Source: CADEFX01 sp050260355 | GTDB lineage: Bacteria > Pseudomonadota > Alphaproteobacteria > Rhizobiales > Hyphomicrobiaceae | Assembly (NCBI GenBank): GCA_050260355.1 | Contig: JBLNBZ010000059.1 | Location: 1-42,762 of the forward strand | DNA length: 42,762 nt | Reading direction: 5' to 3' | Shown here: positions 24,963 through 32,668 of the stretch, one piece after another | Layout of the letters: every line of letters starts with the position of its first letter | How positions within the stretch are numbered: the stretch's first letter is position 1 | Notes under the pieces: model-generated | The model's input: the letters and a program-made list of their open reading frames with translations, nothing else | The model's database searches: none | Told to the model about the DNA's origin: nothing | Position numbers and translations under genes: made by a program

Positions 24963-26782
24963 GTATCGATCGCCTTCTCAAACCCGCATCGGTCGCGATT
25001 GTCGGCGCATCGCCCGACCCGAAGAAGATTTCGGGCATGTTGGTCGACTTCCTGCTGCGGAGTGGATTCCCCGGTCGCATCTACCCGGTAAACCCGCGCT
25101 ACGACGTCATTCGCGAGCTGACGTGCTACGCCTCGGTGGACGCATTGCCGGAGACGGTCGATCTTCTCGTTTGCGTGGTTCCGGTCGCTGTCGCATTCGA
25201 CTCGATCGTTGCCGCGGCCACGAAGGGCGTACCCTATTGCTTGCTCATGACCGGCGGCTTTGGCGAGGGCCGCAGCGGGGCGATCGGGAACGAGCGCAAA
25301 GCGCGCCTCCTCGATATTTGCCGGCAGTCCGGCATGCACGTCGTTGGCCCGAACACAGTGGGAATGGTGAACTTCCTTCACCGTATGCCGCTGACCTTTG
25401 CCGACTGGTACGGGCGCGATACGGGCCAGCGCGGCGGCGTTGCTATCGTCACGCACAGCGGAAGCGTCGGCGGTTTGATCTTCTCCTCGCTGCAGATCAA
25501 CCGCATCGGCGTGGACTATTGGATTGGCCTTGGCAACGAGGCGACGCTGGAGACGGCCGATTTCATCTCCCACTTCAGCGGCGATCCCGGCGTGCACACG
25601 ATCGTCTGCTTCATGGAAGGCGTCGTAAATGGCCGTAAGTTCATGGCGGCCGCAGAGAAAGCGCGGCGGAACGGCAAGACGGTCGTCGTCCTGAAATCCG
25701 GCAAGAGCCCTGAGTCCGTTCGGGCCACACTATCTCACACGACCAAGAACCCGACGTCTGCCGACGTCTATGCCGGGATCTTCCGTCAGGTCGGCGTTGT
25801 CGAGGTTTCGTCCCTGGCCGAGCTTGTCTACGTGGTGAAGCTCATCACTGGCGTCAGACGCCAGCCCGGACATCGTGTCGGCATTCTGTCGGCGTCGGGA
25901 GGAGCGTGCTCGCTGCTGGCCGACCAGGTCATTGCCTCAGGGCTTGCCGTGCCGGAGCTGCCAGCCGCGCTTCAGGAGAGATTGAATCAAGCGATTCCGG
26001 AGTACGGCTCGTCCCGCAACCCCGTGGACTTGTCTGCCGATGTCGTATCGCGACGTGAGATTCTCGACTCCACGCTCTCGGCTATCGATGCAGACGACAG
26101 TATCGACGTTTGGATGGTGTTCGGCCGGCCAGTCATCGACCGCTACTACCGTGATCTGGCGGCATTTTCCAAGGCGAGCTCGAAGACGGTGATCGTGTCG
26201 TCCGCCGTGCCGCTCGCCCAGGAGGTGCAGGATGCACTGCTGGAAAGTGGTGTGGCGGTCATGGATGACCCGGAGTTGTGCCTGCGCGCTCTTGGAGCTG
26301 TGCATCGCGCTGATTTCGCGGTCTCCGTCAAGGCACCACCGCGAGACTGGAACGGATCAGGCGACCTCGGCGTCGCGAGCGCGGCCAGCGCGGCCGATGC
26401 CCTGGCCGGCATTGGTGTGGAAAGCACTTCGGCGGCAGCCACCCTGCGCATATCGGTGGAGCAGGACGAGGATTTCGGTCCCATCCTGACGTTGAGCTCT
26501 GTCTCCGTTGCGGGACGCTCGAGGCGGCGCGCCGTGCGTGCCTTGCCTGTGGTGCCGGAGGATATCGGCGACATGGTTCGTGACCTCGAAAAGGCCGAGG
26601 GCGATCTTGCCGCCATGTCAGACAGCCTTGAGAAGGCTCTGATTGCAGTGGCTGATGCCGCAATGACAAAAGGAGGGCTCGCCGCTCTGGTCGTGGATCT
26701 CGCTGTGTCTCACGGACGACTGGTTACGTGCGCGATCCGTTCGAATTCCGAAGCCGGCCCTCGCCAGCTCGTGGGGAGCTGA
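24959..26782 (+). CDS. NDP-forming acyl-CoA synthetase family protein with apparently deleted ATP-grasp region
   Basis: A 607-residue protein of the ADP-forming acetate-CoA ligase group. The CoA-binding Rossmann domain is clear (VAIVGASPDPKKISGM, about 12-27; HVVGPNTVGMVN, 127-138). The two succinyl-CoA-ligase-like domains follow: GGVAIVTHSGSVGG (159-172) and the phospho-histidine segment VRATLSHT (His260), then GILSASGGACSLLAD. From about residue 475 the family should have a whole ATP-grasp domain of roughly 220 residues, but only about 130 remain. VASAASAADALAGIGVEST looks like its first helix. EQDEDFGPILTL and VVPEDIGDMVRDL look like its last third. The ATP-binding lobe between, about 100 residues, seems missing in frame. 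GTG start, overlapping the preceding gene by 4 bases. It may have lost nucleotide-dependent ligase activity. Confidence 0.85.
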   Translation: MSIDRLLKPASVAIVGASPDPKKISGMLVDFLLRSGFPGRIYPVNPRYDVIRELTCYASVDALPETVDLLVCVVPVAVAFDSIVAAATKGVPYCLLMTGGFGEGRSGAIGNERKARLLDICRQSGMHVVGPNTVGMVNFLHRMPLTFADWYGRDTGQRGGVAIVTHSGSVGGLIFSSLQINRIGVDYWIGLGNEATLETADFISHFSGDPGVHTIVCFMEGVVNGRKFMAAAEKARRNGKTVVVLKSGKSPESVRATLSHTTKNPTSADVYAGIFRQVGVVEVSSLAELVYVVKLITGVRRQPGHRVGILSASGGACSLLADQVIASGLAVPELPAALQERLNQAIPEYGSSRNPVDLSADVVSRREILDSTLSAIDADDSIDVWMVFGRPVIDRYYRDLAAFSKASSKTVIVSSAVPLAQEVQDALLESGVAVMDDPELCLRALGAVHRADFAVSVKAPPRDWNGSGDLGVASAASAADALAGIGVESTSAAATLRISVEQDEDFGPILTLSSVSVAGRSRRRAVRALPVVPEDIGDMVRDLEKAEGDLAAMSDSLEKALIAVADAAMTKGGLAALVVDLAVSHGRLVTCAIRSNSEAGPRQLVGS

Positions 26783-26784
26783 CA

Positions 26785-27939
26785 ATGTCGGTTGCTATCG
26801 TCGGCGCTGCGGAGCTGCCGCAGGGGCGGTCCACTCTGCCGACCACCATGGCCTTGCATGAGGAGTTGTGCCGGCGGGCAACCGAGGACGCCGGCATCCG
26901 CCTCGAGGATCTGGATCTCATCCTGACAGTCTCGCCGCGGTCGGACCCTTATTTGATCCACGCAACAGCTCTTGCCGAGCATCTTGGCATCCATCCGGCT
27001 TTGGCGATGACACTCGAGGCAGGGGGAGCAGCACCCGCAGCGATGGTCGACGTCGCTCGCGGCCTGATCGCCAATGGTACAGCGCAAACGGCATTGGTCG
27101 TTGCCGCCGATATGCCGCTGAGCAGCGTGACGCGCGATGCCTACGTGAATACGCTGACGGAGGCGGGTCCGGTCCATCCGGATCTCGAGCGTCCCTTCGG
27201 ACCGAGCGTGCCCTCGCTCTTTGCGCTCGTGGCGCAGAGCTACATGGATCGGTACGGCGCGACGGCCGATCATTTCGCTGCCGTCGCTTTGCAGAACCGT
27301 CGATCGGCACAGCTGCATCCCAACGCGCATATGCGCGAGCCTCTCGACGCCGACGCTTATTACGCAAGCCGGATGATTGCGGACCCGTTGCGTTTGCTTG
27401 ATTGCGCGCCGGTCTCGGATGGCGGCGGCGCGGTCGTCCTGACGTCCGCGGAGCGCGCCCGCGACCTGCCAGCCAAGGCAGTGCACGTGCTCGGCGCCGG
27501 CTTCTCGACGGGACATATGCACCTATCCGCTGCGTCGTCGCTCACAGAGTTCCAGGCGGGCGAAGCTCTGCAACGTGCGCTCGGCCAAGCAGGCTGCAAG
27601 CGCGAGGACATCGATCTGGCGCTCGTCTACGACTGCTTCACCATCGCCATGTTGGTGAACCTGGAAGACATGGGCTTCGCCGAAAGAGGGGGAGCAGGGC
27701 GCGCATTTCTCGAAGGTCGGTTCGCGTCAGGCAGCCGCGTGCCCGTCAATACCCATGGCGGGTTGCTGTCTCATGGGCATCCCGCCCGGGCGGGCGGAAT
27801 GGGAAACCTGATCGAGGCTGTCGTGCAGCTCCGCGGGGAAGCTGGCGATCGCCAGAAAGCTGATGCCGCACTTGCCATGGTTCACGGCATGGGCGGAGCC
27901 TTTGCCAATCACGGCGTCGTTCTTCTGGGGCGATCATGA
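26785..27939 (+). CDS. Thiolase-fold protein lacking catalytic cysteines (probable retro-aldolase subunit)
   Basis: A 384-residue protein of the SCP2-thiolase/lipid-transfer thiolase group. The usual nucleophilic Cys lies in a segment here reading LEAGGAAPAAM (77-87), with Ala at the Cys position. The second Cys near the C-terminus is also absent (VHGMGGAFANHG, 367-377). VYDCFT (281-286) replaces the family's HDCFS, giving Tyr for His, while HGGLLSHGHP (324-333) is kept. This loss of cysteines is the mark of Ltp2-like proteins, which with a DUF35 partner split 3-hydroxyacyl-CoA esters by retro-aldol reaction in steroid side-chain breakdown. The next gene encodes exactly such a partner. GGAG is 7 bases before the ATG; gap to the previous gene is 2 bases and the stop overlaps the next ATG. 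Confidence 0.88.
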   Translation: MSVAIVGAAELPQGRSTLPTTMALHEELCRRATEDAGIRLEDLDLILTVSPRSDPYLIHATALAEHLGIHPALAMTLEAGGAAPAAMVDVARGLIANGTAQTALVVAADMPLSSVTRDAYVNTLTEAGPVHPDLERPFGPSVPSLFALVAQSYMDRYGATADHFAAVALQNRRSAQLHPNAHMREPLDADAYYASRMIADPLRLLDCAPVSDGGGAVVLTSAERARDLPAKAVHVLGAGFSTGHMHLSAASSLTEFQAGEALQRALGQAGCKREDIDLALVYDCFTIAMLVNLEDMGFAERGGAGRAFLEGRFASGSRVPVNTHGGLLSHGHPARAGGMGNLIEAVVQLRGEAGDRQKADAALAMVHGMGGAFANHGVVLLGRS

Positions 27940-28346
27940 AGCATCCCGCACCGCGTCTCGGCAAGGAGTCCGCTCCGCTTTGGAAGGCTGCGCGCGACGG
28001 GGTTCTGCAACTTCCCTATTGCGGAGCCTGCCGCGCCTTTCGCTGGCCGGCGCGACGCCGCTGCGTCAATTGCGATGCGACTTTGGAGTGGCGCGAGAGC
28101 AGAGGCACCGGCACTGTCGCAACCTACAGCATTGTGCGCCGGGCTGTGGATCCCACCCTCAAGGACGACGCGCCCTACATCGTTGCCTTCGTCGATCTCG
28201 ATGATGGCGTTCGGATGCTCGCCAACATAGTCGGTGTCTCTCCAGGGGCCGTTCGGGCCGGTCAGCGTGTGCGTTGCCGCTTCGAACCGACGGTGGACCC
28301 GGACATGTACGTTCCCGTATTCGAGATCACGCGGGAAGGAGGTTGA
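27936..28346 (+). CDS. Zn-ribbon/OB-fold protein (DUF35 family)
   Basis: A 136-residue partner protein with an N-terminal rubredoxin-like zinc ribbon (CGAC at about residues 29-32 and CVNC at 43-46) followed by an OB-fold (GTGTVATYSIVRRAV, PYIVAFVDLDDGVRMLANIVG, GQRVRCRFEPT). DUF35 proteins pair with thiolase-fold subunits and often gate the CoA-ester active site, as in ChsH2-Ltp2 and in HMG-CoA synthase complexes. The gene overlaps the thiolase-like gene by 4 bases (ATGA), which strongly supports a 1:1 complex. A strong AAGGAGG near its 3' end serves the following dehydrogenase. Confidence 0.91.
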   Translation: MKHPAPRLGKESAPLWKAARDGVLQLPYCGACRAFRWPARRRCVNCDATLEWRESRGTGTVATYSIVRRAVDPTLKDDAPYIVAFVDLDDGVRMLANIVGVSPGAVRAGQRVRCRFEPTVDPDMYVPVFEITREGG

Positions 28347-28348
28347 AT

Positions 28349-29500
28349 ATGGACTACGGCATTCCCGAAGAGTTTCTCGAATTGAAGAATTTGGCGCGGC
28401 GGTTCGTCGAGAAGGAGCTGCTGCCCCATGAGAAGAAGGTCGAGCATGATGACGAGTTTCCCGAAGATCTGCGCCGAAATCTGCGGCGCAAGGCTGTTGA
28501 AGCCGGGCTCCACGGATTCAACATGCCACAGGATGTCGGTGGACCGGGCCTGCCTTACCTCGCCCAGGTTCTGATCCGCGAAGAGCTGGGAAAGGTGAGC
28601 GTTGCGTTGGCGGACGCCGTGGGCCGCCCTCCCAAGGCGCTCCTGTCGTGCCGTGGCGAGCAGCGGGATCGCTTTCTGCTTCCCGCGGTACGGGCCGAGA
28701 AGACCTGGGCCTTTGCATTGACGGAGCCGCAAACAGGATCGGATGCGAGGGCGCTCAAGACGCGCGCGGCGCGGGTCGAAGGTGGTTGGAGATTGAACGG
28801 CACCAAGCATTTCATCTCTCACGGCAACAACGCGGACTTCGTGATTGTCATTGCCAAAGTGGTTGAGGGCGAACGCGACCAACCGACAGCATTCTTCGTC
28901 GAACGCGGTATGCCCGGCTTCACGGTCGGCCGCGTGCACCCCAAAATGGGTTGGCGCGGATATCCTCTCGCTGAAATCGTGTTCGAGGACCTGCTCGTGC
29001 CGGACGCGAACAGGCTCGGCGAAGTCGGCGAGGGACTGCGGATCGGGATGGGGCATATCGGCGAAGCGCGCATCGGTGTCGCGGCTCATTGCGTCGGTAT
29101 GGCGCAAAGGGCGGCTGATTATGCCGCCGAGCACATGAAGGTGCGCACACAATTCGGCCAGCCCATCGGCCGCTTCCAGGGCTTGCAGTGGATGCTGGCC
29201 GATATGGCGCTCGAGATCGAGCAGTCGCGCGCACTGGTTTATGCCGCTGCCCGAGCCATGGACACCCGGGGTGATGCGCGCGCGGCTGTGTCGATGGCGA
29301 AACTATCGGCTTCCGAGATGGCGAGCCGCGTTGCCGATCGCGCGCTGCAGATCCTCGGGGGTGCCGGTTACATGGCCGAGTCGCCGATCGAGATGATTTA
29401 TCGCGATGCGCGTGCCTTCCGCCTCGGCGAAGGCACCAGTGAAATCCAGAAGAATCAGATCGCCCGTGCTGTGCTGGGCAAGGAGATGTTCGCTTCATGA
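28349..29500 (+). CDS. Acyl-CoA dehydrogenase family protein (second of two)
   Basis: A 383-residue FAD-dependent acyl-CoA dehydrogenase. The start is the ATG at 28349, fixed by AAGGAGG about 6 bases upstream. The FAD and substrate-binding marks are FALTEPQTGSDARALKT, GGWRLNGTKHFISHGNNAD, GWRGYPLAEIVFEDLLVP, KVRTQFGQPIGRFQGLQWMLADM, and LQILGGAGYMAESPIEMIYRDARAFRLGEGTSEIQKNQIAR. Unlike the first dehydrogenase it keeps the catalytic Glu in the GEGT position, as in medium-chain enzymes, so it should be a conventional alpha,beta-dehydrogenase. It lies 2 bases after the DUF35 gene, and its stop overlaps the start of the lyase gene (ATGA). Two dehydrogenases in one operon suggest two separate oxidation steps. 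Confidence 0.94.
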   Translation: MDYGIPEEFLELKNLARRFVEKELLPHEKKVEHDDEFPEDLRRNLRRKAVEAGLHGFNMPQDVGGPGLPYLAQVLIREELGKVSVALADAVGRPPKALLSCRGEQRDRFLLPAVRAEKTWAFALTEPQTGSDARALKTRAARVEGGWRLNGTKHFISHGNNADFVIVIAKVVEGERDQPTAFFVERGMPGFTVGRVHPKMGWRGYPLAEIVFEDLLVPDANRLGEVGEGLRIGMGHIGEARIGVAAHCVGMAQRAADYAAEHMKVRTQFGQPIGRFQGLQWMLADMALEIEQSRALVYAAARAMDTRGDARAAVSMAKLSASEMASRVADRALQILGGAGYMAESPIEMIYRDARAFRLGEGTSEIQKNQIARAVLGKEMFAS

Positions 29501-30378
29501 CCCAAGCCAAAGCCCTCCGTCGGCTGCTTGCCGGGCCGAAGGCCGTCATCGCGCCCGGTGCAGCCAATGCGCTGACCGCGCGCATCATTGAAGAAGCCGG
29601 TTTCGACATGCTCATGTTCACCGGTGCAGGTTTTGCGAACTTCGAGTTCGGCGTTCCCGATCTCGGTTTGACGACGATGACCGAGGTGGTCGAGCAGGTC
29701 GCACGCATTACCAACGCTGTTGGCATTCCCGTGCTTGCCGATGGCGATACCGGTTACGGCAACGCGCTGAACGTGCAACGGACGGTGCGTGACTTGGAGA
29801 GAGCAGGCGCAGCAGGAATTTTCTTCGAGGACCAGGTCTTCCCGAAACGCTGCGGGCACTTCGGCGGGAAGGAGGTCATCTCGCAGGAGGAGATGGTTCT
29901 CAAGCTCAAGGCCGCGCTGGATGCGAGAACCAATTCCCAGACGGTTATCATCGCGCGCACTGACGCCTACGCAACGCATGGCCTCGATGCAGCCATCGAG
30001 CGGGCGCAGGCCTACGCTGAGATCGGCGTCGATGCAACTTTCGTGGAGGCGCCGCAGACACAGTCTGATCTGGCTGAGATTCCCAAGCGGATTTCGGTTC
30101 CTCAGGTGGCCAATATTGTCGAAGGGGGAAAGACCCCTGCATTGCCGCTTGAAACCCTCGAGGCCATGGGGTTCAGAGTCGTGTTCTATGCCAATGCGGC
30201 CATGCGGGCGGCGGCGAAGGGCATGAAGGACGTGCTGGAAGCGCTGCGCCGCGACGGAACCACTGAGGGCGTTCTCGATCGCATGGTCAGCTGGCCCGAG
30301 CGACAGAGGCTGGTCAAGCTTGCAGAATTTGCCGATACCGAGGCGCGCTACGCCGTGGACATGAGGGAGAGGCCATGA
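29497..30378 (+). CDS. Isocitrate lyase/PEP mutase superfamily C-C lyase
   Basis: A 293-residue TIM-barrel protein of the isocitrate lyase/methylisocitrate lyase/PEP mutase superfamily. The gating-loop signature KRCGH is intact (FPKRCGHFGGKEVI), with upstream metal ligands in LADGDTGYGNALNV and IFFEDQVFPK. KRCGH belongs to lyases such as PrpB, 2,3-dimethylmalate lyase and oxaloacetate-cleaving relatives, and argues against a phosphonate mutase. Such enzymes split 2-hydroxy dicarboxylates into pyruvate or glyoxylate plus a second acid. In this operon it would cleave a late dicarboxylic intermediate, giving central metabolites. Gene context does not tell the substrate. It overlaps both neighbours by 4 bases. 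Confidence 0.9.
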   Translation: MTQAKALRRLLAGPKAVIAPGAANALTARIIEEAGFDMLMFTGAGFANFEFGVPDLGLTTMTEVVEQVARITNAVGIPVLADGDTGYGNALNVQRTVRDLERAGAAGIFFEDQVFPKRCGHFGGKEVISQEEMVLKLKAALDARTNSQTVIIARTDAYATHGLDAAIERAQAYAEIGVDATFVEAPQTQSDLAEIPKRISVPQVANIVEGGKTPALPLETLEAMGFRVVFYANAAMRAAAKGMKDVLEALRRDGTTEGVLDRMVSWPERQRLVKLAEFADTEARYAVDMRERP

Positions 30379-32045
30379 CATTGGGGTCCAGCGTCGAGGG
30401 ACTTACCTTCGGCCAGTTCCTCGACCGTTCTGCGCTCAGGAATTCGGATTTGCCGGCCATGGTCGCCAGCGACCATTCGTCGGGCGAAGCGCGCTTGCTG
30501 CGCTGGTCCTATGGCGAGCTCAGCCGCGATGTTCAGGCCCTGCAGTGGGAGCTGACGGACCTCGGCGTCAAGCCGGGCGAGCCGGTCGGCGTGTTGCTGT
30601 CCAGCTTTCCGGAGTGGGTGCTCTTTCTCTTTGCGATCACGCGTCTCGGTGCCACGTTCGTGCCGATCAATCCGCGTTTCCGGACCCGCGAGCTCAACCA
30701 CGTGCTTTCCCACTCGGAAAGCCGGACTCTCATCGGCATGGGGCGCTATCTCGGTCACGACTACACGAGCATCATTGCCGAGGTGCTGGGCGCGCGAGGT
30801 CCAGACGGACGATTTGCTCACCTGCCATTGCTCGAGCGCATCATCGGGGTTGGGTCTCGTCCACATCCCGACGCGCTGGACGCGGCCGAGATGCTGGCGC
30901 GCGGTCGTATCAAGCTGGATGAGAGGGGACCGCCGCCCTGCTACGACAACCCGCAGGGCGTGGCCATTCTCTTCTATACATCGGGAACGACGGCCTTTCC
31001 CAAGGGCGTGCCGCTGACGCATGCCAACCTGCTGCCGCACTCGGTGGGATGCGGAGAGCTCTTGCACATTCAGCCCGGCGAGAAGGTCTTGAGCCTTTAT
31101 CCCTTCTTCGGGATCTCGGGCGGCGCCAACAAGGTTCTGTCGACGTTCGGGCTGGGTGCGTGCCTCGTGTTCCAGGACGCTTTCCGCGCCGAGGAGGCCT
31201 ACGATCTGCTACAGGCAGAGAATTGCACGGTCGTGCACGCGGTCGATGTGCAGATTCGGGAGCTTATCACCGTCGCGAGGGCACGGGGCGACGTATCGAA
31301 ATCGGAGCGCCGCGGCACAATAGCCTTTATGGCAAGCCTGGACGAAGGATTGGCGCGGGACATGGGACCTGTGCTCGGGCTCAATCGTTTCGTGCATCCG
31401 TATGGCATGACCGAAACCAATCCCATGATCCTGCGCAACGCGCTCGATGATCCGTTCGAGGCCGCGGTACGTCCCGGCGGCCGGATCGCACCACGGGTGC
31501 AGCTCAAGATCTTGGACCCAAAGACGGGCGAAGAGCAGAAGCCCGATGAGCCCGGAGAAATCGTCGTGCGCGGCGAAACCGTCACCGCTGGCTATCTGCG
31601 CGATCCCGATGCCAATGCGGCGGCCTTCAAGGACGGGTGGTTCCGGACGGGCGATCTTGGTGTGAAGACCTCCGACGGCTTTGTTTTCTATGTCGGTCGA
31701 TCAAAGGACATGCTCAAGATTGGCGGCTTCAACGTTGCGCCTCAGGAGCTCGAGAGCCTTCTGCGCGCACATTCCGCGGTGGAGGATGTGGCTGTGACCG
31801 GTGCTCCCGACGTCCGTCTCGGCGAGGTTGCGGCCGCATTTGTCAAGTTGCGGCGGGACGCCAGTACCACCGAGGAGGAGTTGCGCGACTTTTGCAAGCA
31901 GCAGGTGGCAAACTTCAAGGTCCCCCGCCACATCTACTTCGTCGAGAGGCTGCCTTATCACACCGCAGCAAACGGATCGAAGCTGCAGCGGCACGTATTG
32001 CGTGAATGGGCGAAGGAGCGTTCGGCTGCTCGGGCGTCGGTATGA
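30375..32045 (+). CDS. AMP-binding acyl-CoA ligase
   Basis: A 556-residue ANL-superfamily enzyme that activates a carboxylic acid to its CoA ester by way of an acyl-adenylate. The motifs are complete: the P-loop YTSGTTAFPKG (201-211), the adenine motif YGMTETNP (343-350), GWFRTGDLG, the hinge GRSKDMLKIGGFNVAPQELE, and the catalytic lysine in TAANGSKLQRHVLREW. It resembles medium- or long-chain and cyclic-acid ligases; the acid is not identified. The ATG overlaps the previous stop (ATGA). It closes the operon, and only a weak hairpin lies beyond the stop. As the NDP-forming synthetase in this operon has lost much of its ATP-grasp domain, this is the likely real activating enzyme. Confidence 0.94.
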   Translation: MTLGSSVEGLTFGQFLDRSALRNSDLPAMVASDHSSGEARLLRWSYGELSRDVQALQWELTDLGVKPGEPVGVLLSSFPEWVLFLFAITRLGATFVPINPRFRTRELNHVLSHSESRTLIGMGRYLGHDYTSIIAEVLGARGPDGRFAHLPLLERIIGVGSRPHPDALDAAEMLARGRIKLDERGPPPCYDNPQGVAILFYTSGTTAFPKGVPLTHANLLPHSVGCGELLHIQPGEKVLSLYPFFGISGGANKVLSTFGLGACLVFQDAFRAEEAYDLLQAENCTVVHAVDVQIRELITVARARGDVSKSERRGTIAFMASLDEGLARDMGPVLGLNRFVHPYGMTETNPMILRNALDDPFEAAVRPGGRIAPRVQLKILDPKTGEEQKPDEPGEIVVRGETVTAGYLRDPDANAAAFKDGWFRTGDLGVKTSDGFVFYVGRSKDMLKIGGFNVAPQELESLLRAHSAVEDVAVTGAPDVRLGEVAAAFVKLRRDASTTEEELRDFCKQQVANFKVPRHIYFVERLPYHTAANGSKLQRHVLREWAKERSAARASV

Positions 32046-32079
32046 ACGGGACGGCGGGTAGCTCTAGTCCTAGATACCA

Positions 32080-32108
32080 GGGGTTGCCGCAAAGCTCGGC
32101 GAAACCCC
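32080..32108 (+). other. Weak inverted repeat after the catabolic operon
   Basis: GGGGTT and AACCCC, with an inner CCG/CGG, can form an interrupted stem 35 bases after the ligase stop. No T-run follows, so it is at best a poor terminator. It may simply help end transcription before the convergent tRNA gene. Confidence 0.3.
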
Positions 32109-32143
32109 GCCGATAGGGCCCATAATCTGCCAAATGGCGAATA

Positions 32144-32233
32144 TGGCGGATGGGGAGGGATTCGAACCCCCGGTGGGCGTGAACCCACGCCGGTTTTCAA
32201 GACCGGTGCCTTAAACCACTCGGCCACCCATCC
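32144..32233 (-). tRNA. tRNA-Ser (anticodon UGA)
   Basis: On the minus strand the gene begins GGATGGG at 32233 and ends CCCATCC-G-CCA at 32144, so the acceptor stem pairs fully and CCA is encoded. The D-arm GTGGCCGAGTGG, the anticodon stem-loop CCGGT-CTTGAAA-ACCGG with anticodon TGA, a long class II variable arm (CGTGGGTTCACGCCCACC) and the T-loop GGTTCGAATCC are all seen. The 90-base length and long extra arm are typical for serine tRNA. It reads UCN codons, mainly UCA. Confidence 0.98.
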
Positions 32234-32279
32234 TCCGCGGGATCAGGCGCTTAACATACCGGCTGATCGCTGATAACTG

Positions 32280-32303
32280 AAAATTGGCGCTTTGGGGCGC
32301 CAA
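32280..32303 (-). terminator. Rho-independent terminator on the minus strand
   Basis: Read on the minus strand: TTGGCGC, a 6-base loop (CCCAAA), GCGCCAA, then TTTT. The 7-bp stem is perfect. It lies between the 56-residue membrane protein gene (195 bases upstream in the minus sense) and the tRNA-Ser gene, so it would end the former before the tRNA promoter. Confidence 0.7.
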
Positions 32304-32497
32304 CGATCGGTCTGGTGATTTTTATCCGACGTCGAGCGCATCGTCTTCTGCGCGGGATCCGAAAAAGGCCGGCGCCCGCCTCAAGGTCGGCCCCGCGCGA
32401 TCCAATCGGCGCGAGACGCAAGCGACGTCAAGTCGGCGAGCCTGGAGGGGTGTGCCGTCACCCGCACGCCGCCAGCCTGGGATCTCCGCAGCTCCTG

Positions 32498-32668
32498 TCA
32501 GTACGTCGTGAACTTTACGGCGCCGGCGCACACGGCAAGAAACGCCACAAGCCCGGCGATGGCGCGGGCAAAGCCGCCGGCTGCGTTGCCGTCGGCCATT
32601 CCCATCAGGCTCCACCCGAGGGCCGCCATTGCCACCGCCACGATTGCGATCGCCTGGATCAAGTGCAT
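32498..32668 (-). CDS. 56-residue membrane protein of unknown function
   Basis: A short frame with an excellent start: GGGAGGA ends 6 bases before the ATG at 32668. The product is nearly all hydrophobic: MHLIQAIAIVAVAMAALG, then WSLMGMADGNAAGG, then FARAIAGLVAFLAVCAGAV, ending KFTTY. Two membrane helices joined by a short Asp-Gly-Asn turn are expected, forming a helical hairpin in the inner membrane. The start signal, membrane pattern and a terminator downstream make it a likely real gene. It belongs to no family I can name. It is divergent from rlpA and upstream of tRNA-Ser on the same strand. Confidence 0.7.
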   Translation of the reverse strand: MHLIQAIAIVAVAMAALGWSLMGMADGNAAGGFARAIAGLVAFLAVCAGAVKFTTY

